DNA from: Pseudomonas saponiphila
GTDB taxonomy: Bacteria; Pseudomonadota; Gammaproteobacteria; Pseudomonadales; Pseudomonadaceae
Assembly: GCF_900105185.1 (NCBI RefSeq)
Contig: NZ_FNTJ01000002.1
Coordinates: 1,984,001-2,048,000, forward strand
Direction of reading: 5' to 3'
DNA length: 64,000 nt
Shown: positions 18,389 to 26,426 of the stretch, one piece after another
Layout of the letters: each line of letters starts with the position of its first letter
How positions within the stretch are numbered: position 1 is the first letter of the stretch
Notes under the pieces: generated by a model
Told to the model about the DNA's origin: nothing
Databases searched by the model: none
What the model saw: only the letters and a program-made list of their open reading frames with translations
Position numbers and translations under genes: made by a program

Positions 18389-19201
18389 TTACGCCAGCTT
18401 GAAGCTGCCGATGGTCAGCGTTGCGGCGGTGCCCACATCGGCCTGGACGACTTCCTTGAACTCCTGGGCCAGGTCTTCGCGCAGTTGTTCCTCGCCAATC
18501 CAGCGCAGCTTGAGCAGTGGCTTGTCGCCGCCGGTCAGTACCGCCACACGCAAGCGGATGGTTCTCGCCGTGAGCCCTTCGTAGGGCTCGACGGTGAAGC
18601 GGAATTCAGCGGGCAGCCCTTCGGACGACTTGGCCTCGATCTGGTCCATGGCGGAGCGCGATGCGCTCAGATCGCCCACGACGTGCTCACTCTTGCGGGC
18701 CTGCTCGATGCTGATCGAGCGAATGGCACTCGCTGCTTTGCGCAAGTCGATGGGGGAGTCGTCGGCGGCCAGGGAAGTCAGGTTAGAGGCCCAGTCTTCG
18801 ATCCAATCACTCAGGTCTTTCTGCGGGAAAGTCGTGGCGGCGGCGCGCTCCAGTGCCAGAAACCCGGCGGTCTTGCGCAGGTTCAGCGTTGCTGTGAAGT
18901 CGCCGTGCCCGGGGGCAGTGATGTCACCCAGGTTGAAGTACACGGTGCAGCGCATCTGCTCGGCGTCGACGAAGCCTGTGGTCGGAGTTTCTGCGCTGTG
19001 CTGTTGCACGTAGTTGCCGAAGTCATGCAGCGAGTGGGTGACCAGCGCACCCCGGAAGCGGCTGCGCAGAGGCTGGAACATTTCGATGCTGTGTATCTTC
19101 TGGTCGGACGGCAGCACCAGGGCTGGGGTGTGCGTGTCCAGGGGCTTGGCATGGGCAAGAATGGCGGTGTCCTGAATCAACTGAACTGCTTGGGCTTCCA
19201 T
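18389..19201 (-). CDS. DUF2303 (YfdQ) family phage protein
   Basis: 270 residues matching the YfdQ family found in early operons of siphoviruses and myoviruses, often near recombination genes (HSLHDFGNYVQQHS, AEFRFTVEPYEGL.ARTIRLRVAVL). Role unknown. AAGGAACC serves as ribosome binding site and overlaps a TCTCACCAC copy. Confidence 0.78.
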   Translation of the reverse strand: MEAQAVQLIQDTAILAHAKPLDTHTPALVLPSDQKIHSIEMFQPLRSRFRGALVTHSLHDFGNYVQQHSAETPTTGFVDAEQMRCTVYFNLGDITAPGHGDFTATLNLRKTAGFLALERAAATTFPQKDLSDWIEDWASNLTSLAADDSPIDLRKAASAIRSISIEQARKSEHVVGDLSASRSAMDQIEAKSSEGLPAEFRFTVEPYEGLTARTIRLRVAVLTGGDKPLLKLRWIGEEQLREDLAQEFKEVVQADVGTAATLTIGSFKLA

Positions 19202-19216
19202 GGATCGGTTCCTTCT

Positions 19217-19225
19217 GTGGTGAGA
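19217..19225 (-). repeat. TCTCACCAC motif (copy B) before DUF2303 gene
   Basis: Sense-strand copy directly before the ribosome binding site at 18389-19201's start. No good stem around it. Confidence 0.5.
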
Positions 19226-19240
19226 GGTATGGACTTAGGG

Positions 19241-19591
19241 TTACGACTTGGCGTGAATCGGAGCGTCTTGTCGGTCGAAGAGCTGCCCCGGGCCTGGCGC
19301 CTCGGCGAACAGGGTCAGGCGGCCGCCTTCGTTGACATGCATGGGCGTGTCGAGGGTGGTGTCCTCGCTGCGGCTGCCGCGCTTGGTGGGCACCTTGTAG
19401 GCCAGCTTGTGGTTGACGGTCACCTGATGGCTGGACGCGATCTGGCTCAACGTGAAGGTGATGGTCACGGTGCCGACCTTGCTGTGATCGACTACGCCGG
19501 CGGCCACCTCGGACAGGGCATGTCCGATTTGGCTGGCGAATACGCCGGCGTTCAGTTCGCCGATGAATTCGGCGGTGTCGGTTGGTTTCAT
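19241..19591 (-). CDS. Hypothetical early phage protein
   Basis: 116 residues, beginning MKPTDTAEFIGELNAGVFA; the centre (VGTVTITFTLSQIASSHQVTVNHKLAYKVP) looks like beta strands. Usually found next to DUF2303 genes in Pseudomonas prophages as far as I recall. No assigned function. I chose the ATG at 19591; an open frame extends further, but without ribosome binding signal. Confidence 0.6.
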   Translation of the reverse strand: MKPTDTAEFIGELNAGVFASQIGHALSEVAAGVVDHSKVGTVTITFTLSQIASSHQVTVNHKLAYKVPTKRGSRSEDTTLDTPMHVNEGGRLTLFAEAPGPGQLFDRQDAPIHAKS

Positions 19592-19640
19592 GTGCTGTGT
19601 CTCACTGGTTGTTGCCCCTGGACGGCAGGGGCTACCGTTG

Positions 19641-19883
19641 CTATGCCGCGGCTTTGCTGGCCTGGGCGTCGAGGTAGGCGGCCAGGTCGTGCAGGTAGAC
19701 CACCCACGGGGCACGGGTTGAGTGGTGAATGCGCTTGACCGTCAACTTGATTCGCCCTTTGCGGATCTCTGCCAGCAGGTACTTGTCTGTCTGGATGTGC
19801 GGGAAATACTCCTGGCGCACGGCTGCCAGGGTTGGGCACGGGGTTGCGAACTGGCGTCGTAACTGGTCGAGGGTTTCGCTCAT
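19641..19883 (-). CDS. PrtN-like pyocin activator
   Basis: 80 residues with the PrtN pattern: N-terminal helix, an HIQTDKYLLAEIRKGRIKL helix-turn-helix region and a C-terminal LHDLAAYLDAQ. In P. aeruginosa PrtN switches on pyocin operons when PrtR is inactivated. Here it is embedded in a prophage early operon, so it may act on phage promoters or on host tailocin genes. The start overlaps the previous stop by 4 nt. Confidence 0.72.
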   Translation of the reverse strand: MSETLDQLRRQFATPCPTLAAVRQEYFPHIQTDKYLLAEIRKGRIKLTVKRIHHSTRAPWVVYLHDLAAYLDAQASKAAA

Positions 19884-20248
19884 GGGCTGGCCTCCCCGGC
19901 CCCCACGGCGGGCTGCAGCTTGTGGCGGATCAAGTCGGCGAGACTTCGGGCGTCGGCAGCTCGGCCGGTTGCGCAGATGCGGCCCCGGGCATCGGCAATG
20001 ACCGCGCCGAATGGTGTTTCCGGTGTCTTCGTCGGGGTGACGAATGCGGTTTGTCCGGGCTGGATGATGCTGTTGACGCGGTGGAATACTTCGGCGAGTT
20101 CGATGGCGCTGCTCGGCAACAAGCCAAGGCCCTGGGGTTTGCCGATCAGCGTCGGCCCAGACACCGCTCCGGGGCTGCCGAGGTAGATCGGAATCAAGGC
20201 CAGGGTGTCGCCGGTGGTGGTGAATGCGTTGAAGTAGTTGGTCTTCAT
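19880..20248 (-). CDS. Hypothetical early phage protein
   Basis: 122 residues, MKTNYFNAFTTTGDTL start, small beta-rich N-terminal half and helical C-terminus. No recognised domain. Coupled by ATGA overlaps to neighbours on both sides. Confidence 0.6.
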   Translation of the reverse strand: MKTNYFNAFTTTGDTLALIPIYLGSPGAVSGPTLIGKPQGLGLLPSSAIELAEVFHRVNSIIQPGQTAFVTPTKTPETPFGAVIADARGRICATGRAADARSLADLIRHKLQPAVGAGEASP

Positions 20249-20520
20249 GCTGCGGCTTCCTTGTTCGCGATGGTGACGCCCAGTTTTTTGGCGAGGTACG
20301 ACACGCCGGTTTCGGTGACCATCACCACTGCGTAATGCCGAACCTGGCCGGACTTGCCGATCTGTACCGAGCGCGGGTCGGCGAACAGGTTGCCCTGGTC
20401 GCGGTGGTGGCTGGCCAGGGTCCCGTCCTTGGCCAGTACATGCAGCTCACGGAGCTTGGCGCGGAAGGCTCGGGGCTTGAGCCCGAGCAGTGCCGCGGTT
20501 TCGTCGAGGGTGCGGTTCAT
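20245..20520 (-). CDS. KilA-C-like DNA-binding phage protein
   Basis: 91 residues resembling the C-terminal domain of phage antirepressors: ETAALLGLKPRAFRAKLRELHVL (helix-turn-helix), then GQVRHYAVVMVTETGVSYLAKKLG. The usual N-terminal Bro domain is absent. Probably a regulator or antirepressor fragment. Confidence 0.6.
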   Translation of the reverse strand: MNRTLDETAALLGLKPRAFRAKLRELHVLAKDGTLASHHRDQGNLFADPRSVQIGKSGQVRHYAVVMVTETGVSYLAKKLGVTIANKEAAA

Positions 20521-20530
20521 GGCGATGGCC

Positions 20531-21103
20531 TCAAGCTGCAGGGCGTTTTTCGCGTTGTCGGATGATCTCTACACAGCAGTCGACTTGCTGTCGCAGTGAG
20601 GCCAGGTCGGCTGTGTTGCGCGCGATCAGATCGCCCTGACGTTTAGAGATGCTGGCCTCGGTGATATGTGGGTTCACTGATGGAGCATCGGGACGGTGGA
20701 TGTGGATGATCGTGCCGCCGCGCCTGCGGATGAACTCGGCTTCGTTCTCGACGCGCACATCGCTGACAACGAAGCCGATCACGCTCGACAGCGAGTTTTG
20801 TAGGTAGTTGAGGTTTTGCTCGGCAATCTTCACCCAGATGTCTGGGTGCACCATCTGGCGCGCCCACTCGGTGCCCATCGACTGCATCAGCTCCCGCGGA
20901 GACCGCTCAAGCCAGGGCAGGGGTTGTTCTTTGCGCTCGCCCTCGAAGTCGTCCGGATCGAGGTTGAACATCTCCATGAGTCCTGCGCGTATTGGGTCGG
21001 CGAAGGCGTAGTGCTCCAGCAGGTGGTTGCGCACCAGGTGTTCAGCAGCAGTTGATTTACCCGAGCGAGCCGGGCCAGCGAGGCCGATCAGAATGGGCTT
21101 CAT
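20531..21103 (-). CDS. Deoxynucleoside monophosphate kinase
   Basis: 190 residues; P-loop GPARSGKST at 10-18, followed by AFADPIRAGL and a LMQSMGTEWARQ segment as in T4 gp1-like dNMP kinases. Raises dNTP supply for phage replication, possibly including modified bases. Start in ATGA overlap with the upstream small gene. Confidence 0.82.
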   Translation of the reverse strand: MKPILIGLAGPARSGKSTAAEHLVRNHLLEHYAFADPIRAGLMEMFNLDPDDFEGERKEQPLPWLERSPRELMQSMGTEWARQMVHPDIWVKIAEQNLNYLQNSLSSVIGFVVSDVRVENEAEFIRRRGGTIIHIHRPDAPSVNPHITEASISKRQGDLIARNTADLASLRQQVDCCVEIIRQREKRPAA

Positions 21104-21285
21104 GCTGCATCGCCTCCGAATGGGCCGAAGTCCACGGGCTTGGTGGTCGCGGTGCGGCGGGTGGTGGTGATCACAAGCAGCCCGGTTTGGCGCTGGATGG
21201 CTTCAACCGCGGCGGGGCTGGTGCAGGCTGCGGGGTGGAGGTACACCGGGCAGCGGTTGGGGCTGTGCTGTGTAGTCGTTTGCAT
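21100..21285 (-). CDS. First gene of the leftward early operon, unknown function
   Basis: 61 residues, MQTTTQHSPNRCPVYLHPAAC start; no recognised domain. Lies immediately after promoter PL and a TCTCACCAC hairpin, which is positioned over the leader and start region. Confidence 0.5.
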   Translation of the reverse strand: MQTTTQHSPNRCPVYLHPAACTSPAAVEAIQRQTGLLVITTTRRTATTKPVDFGPFGGDAA

Positions 21286-21288
21286 GAT

Positions 21289-21314
21289 TCGTACTCGTGG
21301 TGAGAGATGTACGA
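21289..21314 (-). repeat. Hairpin with TCTCACCAC loop (copy C)
   Basis: TCGTAC / GTACGA stem with a 14-nt loop holding TCTCACCAC (21297-21305). Located in the leader RNA between PL and the first gene. Confidence 0.6.
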
Positions 21315-21318
21315 GCAA

Positions 21319-21347
21319 ACGTTAGCAACGGCTAACTGATTTAACAA
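21319..21347 (-). promoter_or_regulatory. Early leftward promoter with operator
   Basis: Leftward TTGTTA, 17-bp spacer, TAACGT. The palindrome GTTAGCAACGGCTAAC (21321-21336) covers the -10 region and spacer and is the probable CI/Cro operator. The same GCTATTGTTAA context occurs at the rightward promoter. Confidence 0.6.
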
Positions 21348-21377
21348 TAGCTGTGGCTATATATTTTTACGTAATGC

Positions 21378-21407
21378 AAAAAAAAACCGCACAGGGCGGT
21401 TTTTTTG
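21378..21407 (-). terminator. Terminator of the repressor gene
   Basis: CCGC/GCGG stem extended by A-T pairs between long A and T runs, 16 nt beyond the repressor stop. Confidence 0.75.
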
Positions 21408-21422
21408 ATGCTGGGGAGTTAC

Positions 21423-22073
21423 TCAGTTCTGAATCTTGCTTGGTGGCATGATGCCGCCTACGTAGTGGATTTTGGCGATTTCAGAGCGTTGTAGCGTCAG
21501 CCGGCCGTAGGTGTCGTTAACGGACATCAGGCTAACCTCTTCGTCGTTTGCGTAGAGAAGTTCCTTGATCATCGATTCACCGTTGCTCCGAATAACCAAT
21601 ACGTACTCCCCTGGCACCAATTCTTGCCTCGGTTCGCACCAAACAAGCCATCCATTTCGAATGGCTGGGGCCATTGCGTCCCCCTTAATGCGTAAGGCAT
21701 ACGCTGTAGGGTCCAGAGTGGGAACGTTCATCCAGCCACTTGTTGGTGTCAGTTCATCCCACAATCCATCTGGTTTCACTTGGGCTAGTCCTTGAATAGG
21801 TACCCGCCGGAAACTGTTTGCTGCGTTGGAGCTTGCTGCAATGCCAAGCACCTGGCCTTCCTGGGCCGAAAGCGCGGGCATCAAGAGAGTTCCACCAGGG
21901 AGGCCAATCTTATCTTCTAGATTCTTGGCAGCTTTATCGCCCAAGGGACGATGCCCATTCAAGAGCTGGGAAATATAGGAGGCATCCAGGTTGTAGCGAT
22001 CCGCGAACTCTTTGGTTTTGAGGTCGCCGATAAGCTTCTTGAGCGTGTCAATTCGTAGCTGGCTGATATTCAT
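21423..22073 (-). CDS. CI-type phage repressor lacking the catalytic serine
   Basis: 216 residues. N-terminal XRE helix-turn-helix (KEFADRYNLDASYISQLLNGHRPLG, 21-45) and C-terminal S24/LexA-like domain. The usual GDSM is GDAM (residues 131-134, Ala133 from GCA), while the Lys170 of the dyad is kept (MIKELLY). No Ala-Gly cleavage dipeptide exists in the linker. It should repress both early promoters but should not cleave itself after RecA activation. Confidence 0.85.
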   Translation of the reverse strand: MNISQLRIDTLKKLIGDLKTKEFADRYNLDASYISQLLNGHRPLGDKAAKNLEDKIGLPGGTLLMPALSAQEGQVLGIAASSNAANSFRRVPIQGLAQVKPDGLWDELTPTSGWMNVPTLDPTAYALRIKGDAMAPAIRNGWLVWCEPRQELVPGEYVLVIRSNGESMIKELLYANDEEVSLMSVNDTYGRLTLQRSEIAKIHYVGGIMPPSKIQN

Positions 22074-22120
22074 CTACGCATCTTAGAATCGTTTAGCGTT
22101 TTGTAAATTACGTGCGGCTA

Positions 22121-22149
22121 TTGTTAATGTCGTTAGCGGCTGCTAGTCT
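22121..22149 (+). promoter_or_regulatory. Early rightward promoter with operator
   Basis: TTGTTA, 17-bp spacer, TAGTCT, in front of the Cro-like gene. GTTAGCGGCTGCTAG (22132-22146) in the spacer matches the palindrome at the leftward promoter. A third GTTTAGC half-site lies at 22091. Confidence 0.55.
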
Positions 22150-22169
22150 TTTGCCAAACGGAGGTGCAC

Positions 22170-22397
22170 ATGAGCTTGCATACATACATGAAGACTCTCG
22201 ACAAATTGCAGGTAGAAAACCTGGCAGGTCGCTGTAAAACCACGACGGGTCAGCTTAAGCAAATTGCTTACGGCAACCGTCGTGCCTCTGGCGGTCTGGC
22301 TGTGAATCTGGAGCGTGAAACGCGGGGTGCTGTTACGTGTGAGGAGCTTCGCCCTGATATTGATTGGGCATATCTGCGGGGCTCCAGAGCAGCATAA
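22170..22397 (+). CDS. Cro/YdaS-like repressor
   Basis: 75-residue helix-turn-helix protein of the YdaS/Cro group (NLAGRCKTTTGQLKQIAYGNRRASGGLAVNLER). Divergent from the CI gene and first of the rightward operon, the classical Cro place. GGAGG lies 5 nt before the ATG; two upstream codons lack that signal. Confidence 0.8.
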   Translation: MSLHTYMKTLDKLQVENLAGRCKTTTGQLKQIAYGNRRASGGLAVNLERETRGAVTCEELRPDIDWAYLRGSRAA

Positions 22398-22713
22398 AGG
22401 GTGCTGGCCCGGGAATTCTCACCACAAGATTCCCGGCCCAGCAGTGGCAGCACCAGCACATGAATGCCGCCACTTGAAACACCGGCCTTGTACCTCTCAC
22501 CACGAAAAGCAAGGCCGATCGTAACAGGTTGCATAGATACACAACGCGTTACTGGAGGCGTCGGGCCGGGGCATCTCACCACAAGAACTCCCCGGACTGA
22601 CTGGAACGATGAGCCGTGCTGCACAGCACGATTAGCACAGCACACCGGTCTTGGGTCGGATGATAGGGCGCGCCCTAAAGTCTGGCTAGACCGTAAAAGG
22701 GGTATTTACGGTT
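22398..22713 (+). other. Untranslated spacer with three TCTCACCAC hairpins (copies D, E, F)
   Basis: 316 nt without a gene. Hairpin D 22403-22442: 14-nt arms with one mismatch. Hairpin E 22483-22517: CGGCCTTG/CAAGGCCG. Hairpin F 22566-22595: CCGGGG/CCCCGG. Each loop shows TCTCACCACRA (22417, 22495, 22574). The arms differ in sequence while the loop is fixed, as expected for an RNA element. Confidence 0.75.
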
Positions 22714-23202
22714 ATGAGTCGCATCGCTAAACCATCGGCCATCGAGCCGGTACTTTCATTGCGTAAGGCGCTCTACCGCGCCGGCCATAGCTACCGGGGC
22801 GGCGTCACCGCACTGGCGGTGGACATGGTCATGGATTACGACACCCTGCAGAAGAAGCTCAAGCACGATTTCGAGCATCGCTGGCTGGACCCGGACGAGC
22901 TTGAAGAGGTTATCCGACTGACCCAAAGCGAGGTGCTGCTGGACGCGCTAATGCGTCCAGCAGGGATGGTCTGGTACAAGCCCGAACCTGCCGCACCAAC
23001 ATACCAAGCCTTGCAGGCAGTCAGTCGGCTACTGCACGAAACCGGCATGTTCGTTTCGAGTATGCACCACGGTGCCGCCGACAACATCTGGGAGCCTCAC
23101 GAAGTAGAGGACCTGGAGAAGCACGGCGCGGACGTGATTCGTGCTGTCCTCGGGATAATGGCCGGGGCCCGGGCTGCTATGGAGGAACACCTCCATGACT
23201 GA
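22714..23202 (+). CDS. CII-like regulatory protein (Phage_CP76 family)
   Basis: 162 residues of the PF06892-type family known as phage regulatory CII: LSLRKALYRAGHSYRGGVTALAVDMVMDYDTLQKKLKHD at the N-terminus acts as a DNA-binding segment. Found in the second position of the rightward operon after cro. Likely activates lysogeny or early promoters. Four-base-type overlap with the next gene. Confidence 0.72.
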   Translation: MSRIAKPSAIEPVLSLRKALYRAGHSYRGGVTALAVDMVMDYDTLQKKLKHDFEHRWLDPDELEEVIRLTQSEVLLDALMRPAGMVWYKPEPAAPTYQALQAVSRLLHETGMFVSSMHHGAADNIWEPHEVEDLEKHGADVIRAVLGIMAGARAAMEEHLHD

Positions 23203-23401
23203 TGTGATCGATATCGCCAACGACCAGGCCGAGTACTTCTTGCAGGTGGCGCTGGACCGCCGCCAGCGCCAAGCGTCGACCGCCGCCAGCGCGGAATTCT
23301 GTGAAGACTGCGACGAGCCTATCCCGCTTCTCAGGCAGCAGAAAGTCAGGGGTTGTCAGACCTGCGTCAGCTGCCAGGAGTTGCGGGAGCGGCGCAGATG
23401 A
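23195..23401 (+). CDS. TraR/DksA-type zinc finger protein
   Basis: 68 residues: N-terminal helix, then C-x2-C (CEDC) and C-x2-C (CQTC) of a C4 zinc finger like phage TraR/DksA proteins. Such proteins enter the RNA polymerase secondary channel and can alter rRNA and amino acid promoter activity. Overlaps its neighbours on both sides. Confidence 0.82.
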   Translation: MTDVIDIANDQAEYFLQVALDRRQRQASTAASAEFCEDCDEPIPLLRQQKVRGCQTCVSCQELRERRR

Positions 23402-26094
23402 GTGAACAGGTAAATGACGTGCCTACTGCAGAGTGGGCGCGGCGCTATGTCGAGGATTTCGATCTAGCCCTGGTTCCCATCGACCCAGGGGAGAAGGCCC
23501 CCAAGGGGATGGGCTGGAACAAACCAGGCGGTTATCTCACCGATGCCGACACGGCATCGGAGTTCTGGCAACGAAACCCCGCGCACAACTTGGGTGTGGT
23601 GCTAGGCCCGAGCCGGGTCTGCTCGCTCGATGTCGATGATGTCCAGTGGACCCGGCACGTACTCTACGAACTTCACGGCATCGACCTGGATGCTATGGCG
23701 CTGGTGTTCCCGACGGTGGTCGGTAACCCGGCGCGCTTTCGTGTGATGTTCCGGGTTCCGGATGATCTGGAGCTAACCCGCCATTCCTTGTCCTGGCCGA
23801 ATGAAAATGACCCGGACGGGTCGATCTACAAGCGGCTGACGGCTCAGGCCAAGGCAGCAAAGGCAGCTGGTGATCTGGCAGGGGAGGCAGCAGCCAAGGC
23901 CGAGGCGCAACAGTTCCAGCGCTTCACGGTGCTGGAGCTGCGCGCCGGCCTGGGGCAGGACGTGTTGCCACCCTCGATTCACCCAGGCACAGGTAAGCCG
24001 TATTTCTGGCGGAAAGCGCCTAATGCGGCTGAGGGGCTGCCGGTGCTGCCGGTTGAGCTGCTTAAGATCTGGAACAACTGGGACATCTTCAAGCGGGATG
24101 CCGAGGCAGCATGCCCGTGGGCGCCGAAGCCCAAGAAGGAACCGGGCAAGGCGATCAAGCGACCGCCTCCCAAGGGTGACCAGCCGTCGGTGATCGATGA
24201 ATTCAACCGTTGTCACGATGTCGAGGAGCTGCTGCGCGCCCATGGCTATATCAAGCGGGGCAGTAAATGGCTGTATGCGCAAAGTAGCACCGGCATGCCA
24301 GGTATTACGGTCAAGGAACGCAAGGTTTACTCGCACCATGGCGCCGACCCACTGGCCAACGGTCACCAGAACGATGCTTTCGAGGTCTATTGCCTGCTGG
24401 AACACAACGGCGATCAGTCCCGGGCGGTGAAGGAGGCGGCGCGCTTGCTCGGTATGCAGCATGCGTCGCGGCCAGATCCCCGAGACCTTCCCCCGCCCCC
24501 TTCTGAGGACATGAGCGGGCCGGGCCGGGTCGGTGCAACTGGCGAAAGCGAGGCCGCTCCGGCTCCTATGGGGGGCGCGGGGGAGGTCTTGACGCCTGAA
24601 CAAGTGCTGCGTCGGTTTGCGCTGATCGAGGGCACCACACACGTCTGGGACTGCGATCAAGCGCGGGCCATGAAGAAGTCGGCATTTGAAGCGCGGGTGA
24701 GCAAGCCCATTGCCAAGGAGTGGCTGGACAACACCGCCAAGCGCCTTATCTCCGCTGACCATGTCAGCGACATTGAGCAGGCGCGGCGCATGGCTGGCAA
24801 GAAGACTGATGCCTTCGGCATGTCGCCAACTGATCGCTATGTGTATATCGACGGGACGAAGGACGTCTGGGACCGCGAGAAGAAGCGGCGTATTGCCGAG
24901 GGCGCGGTAAAGATGGCCCTCGGCGATACCTATCCGCTATGGCTCAACAGCAGCGAGCGGCGGACGGTGGACGTTGAACACATTGTGTTCGACCCGACCA
25001 TGACGAAAGACCCATCGATCTACATCAACACCTTTGACGGGCTGCCGCTGGAGCCTGTCCGGAATGATGAAGCCTGCAAGAACCTGCGTTGGTTGATCTC
25101 GTTTCTGTGCAACAACGACGAAGCCGCGGTGCAGTGGCTTACGCGGTGGCTGGCGTACCCGTTGCAGCACCTGGGCGCCAAGATGGATACCGCAGTGTTG
25201 ATGCACAGCACCATGGAAGGCTCGGGTAAAAGCCTGCTGTTCGCCGATGCGCTGGGCATGTTGTACGGCCAGTACGCGGCAACCGTGGGCCAGACCCAGC
25301 TGGAAAGCAACTTCAACGCCTGGCAAAGCCGCAAGCTCTGGTCGGTGTTTGAAGAGGTGGTCAGTCGTGACCAGCGCTACAACCAGGTGGGCAAGATCAA
25401 GCACTTGATCACGGGTAAAACCGTGCGGATGGAATCGAAGTTCATCAATGGTTGGGAAGAAGCCAACCACATGAACGCGGTGTTCCTCAGTAACGAGATC
25501 CTGCCGTGGCCGATCAGCGACAGCGACCGCCGGATGCTGGTCATGTGGCCCATGGAAACGTTGCCGGTGGAGCGGCAGAAGGCGATAGGCAAGGAGCTGG
25601 AAGAGGGCGGCGTTGCAGCGCTTTATGGCTGGCTGCTTTCGGTTGACCTTGGCGACTTCAACCAGCGCACACGGCCACCCTCGACCGAGGCCCGGGAACG
25701 ACTGGTGGCCTTGAGCCGGGCCGCCTGGCAGACGTTCTTGCATCTGTGGCGCTATGGCGAGCTGGGTTATGGCCTCTGGGGGCCGTGCCTGTCTTCGGAT
25801 GTGTACTCGGTGTTCCTGGAGTGGTGTCAGCGCAACAAGGAACACGCCATGAGCCAGACCAAGTTCTCGCTGTTCCTCAGTTCAGAGGTCGATAAGACGC
25901 GGGCGATCCCTTGGAGCGAGGGGAATAACCGCCGGTTCGGCGCGTTCTTCTTTCCTGCGCATCTTGATCCTTCCCCGCCCCCTTCGATGAAGGCGGCCGA
26001 CCTGGGCAAGCAGGTGGAGGAGTGGCGGGCCCGTGCACGGCTCGCGGGTTGGAGTGTGGACAGCTGGGACCATGTGAAGGGGCCTACACCATGA
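23398..26094 (+). CDS. Phage primase/polymerase-helicase
   Basis: 898 residues. N-terminal primase-polymerase (AEP) domain with acidic SLDVDD near residue 76-79; central zinc/PriCT-like region with ELLRAHGYIKRGSKWLY; C-terminal SF3-like helicase (DUF5906) with Walker A GSGKS near 608 and FEEVVSRDQ as Walker B-like. Replication initiator of the phage. The ATG overlaps the zinc-finger stop; the upstream extension has no ribosome binding site. Confidence 0.85.
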   Translation: MSEQVNDVPTAEWARRYVEDFDLALVPIDPGEKAPKGMGWNKPGGYLTDADTASEFWQRNPAHNLGVVLGPSRVCSLDVDDVQWTRHVLYELHGIDLDAMALVFPTVVGNPARFRVMFRVPDDLELTRHSLSWPNENDPDGSIYKRLTAQAKAAKAAGDLAGEAAAKAEAQQFQRFTVLELRAGLGQDVLPPSIHPGTGKPYFWRKAPNAAEGLPVLPVELLKIWNNWDIFKRDAEAACPWAPKPKKEPGKAIKRPPPKGDQPSVIDEFNRCHDVEELLRAHGYIKRGSKWLYAQSSTGMPGITVKERKVYSHHGADPLANGHQNDAFEVYCLLEHNGDQSRAVKEAARLLGMQHASRPDPRDLPPPPSEDMSGPGRVGATGESEAAPAPMGGAGEVLTPEQVLRRFALIEGTTHVWDCDQARAMKKSAFEARVSKPIAKEWLDNTAKRLISADHVSDIEQARRMAGKKTDAFGMSPTDRYVYIDGTKDVWDREKKRRIAEGAVKMALGDTYPLWLNSSERRTVDVEHIVFDPTMTKDPSIYINTFDGLPLEPVRNDEACKNLRWLISFLCNNDEAAVQWLTRWLAYPLQHLGAKMDTAVLMHSTMEGSGKSLLFADALGMLYGQYAATVGQTQLESNFNAWQSRKLWSVFEEVVSRDQRYNQVGKIKHLITGKTVRMESKFINGWEEANHMNAVFLSNEILPWPISDSDRRMLVMWPMETLPVERQKAIGKELEEGGVAALYGWLLSVDLGDFNQRTRPPSTEARERLVALSRAAWQTFLHLWRYGELGYGLWGPCLSSDVYSVFLEWCQRNKEHAMSQTKFSLFLSSEVDKTRAIPWSEGNNRRFGAFFFPAHLDPSPPPSMKAADLGKQVEEWRARARLAGWSVDSWDHVKGPTP

Positions 26095-26426
26095 CTGCGC
26101 CTGAATGTGTGTTGGGTGTGTTGGGTGTGTGTCGGGTTGGTTTTGGCAACTCAACACAGGTCAAACCCTTCTATTTCAGGGGTTCTAGCGCTGTGTGTCG
26201 GGTGTGTTGGGTTTGGCTACGCGTGCGCGCATGCGTGACGTTATTTGTAGCCGCTTCAAAGGCTGCAAATTCTTCTCATGCGAGGACTGAAAAACCCAAC
26301 AAACCCAACACACTCAACACAAAAGCTATTAGGGCATTGAATTTATTGGGATTTATCTGTGTTGGGTTTGTGTTGGGTTCGGTGTTTTTTGTGTCGGGTA
26401 TGGTTTCCAGGGGGATGGGGCAATGA
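26091..26426 (+). CDS. Questionable ORF across the iteron region
   Basis: 111 codons starting in an ATGA overlap with the primase stop and ending in an overlap with the next start. The protein is odd (LGVLGVCRVGF, CRVCWVWLRVRAC) because the frame runs through GTGTYGGGT repeats. Coupling favours translation, the composition does not. Confidence 0.25.
   Translation: MTAPECVLGVLGVCRVGFGNSTQVKPFYFRGSSAVCRVCWVWLRVRACVTLFVAASKAANSSHARTEKPNKPNTLNTKAIRALNLLGFICVGFVLGSVFFVSGMVSRGMGQ
26109..26399. repeat. Iteron-like array GTGTYGGGT
   Basis: Eight exact 9-mers on the plus strand (26109, 26118, 26129, 26195, 26204, 26359, 26370, 26391), one exact on the minus strand (26303) and three with one mismatch (26149, 26294, 26312). 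Some sit 9-11 bp apart, one helical turn. Next to the replication gene, hence a likely origin. Confidence 0.6.

Noticed and set aside
22403..22595. Three similar units as a CRISPR array
   Set aside because: Only the short loop is conserved, the arms differ and spacing is irregular; no cas genes.
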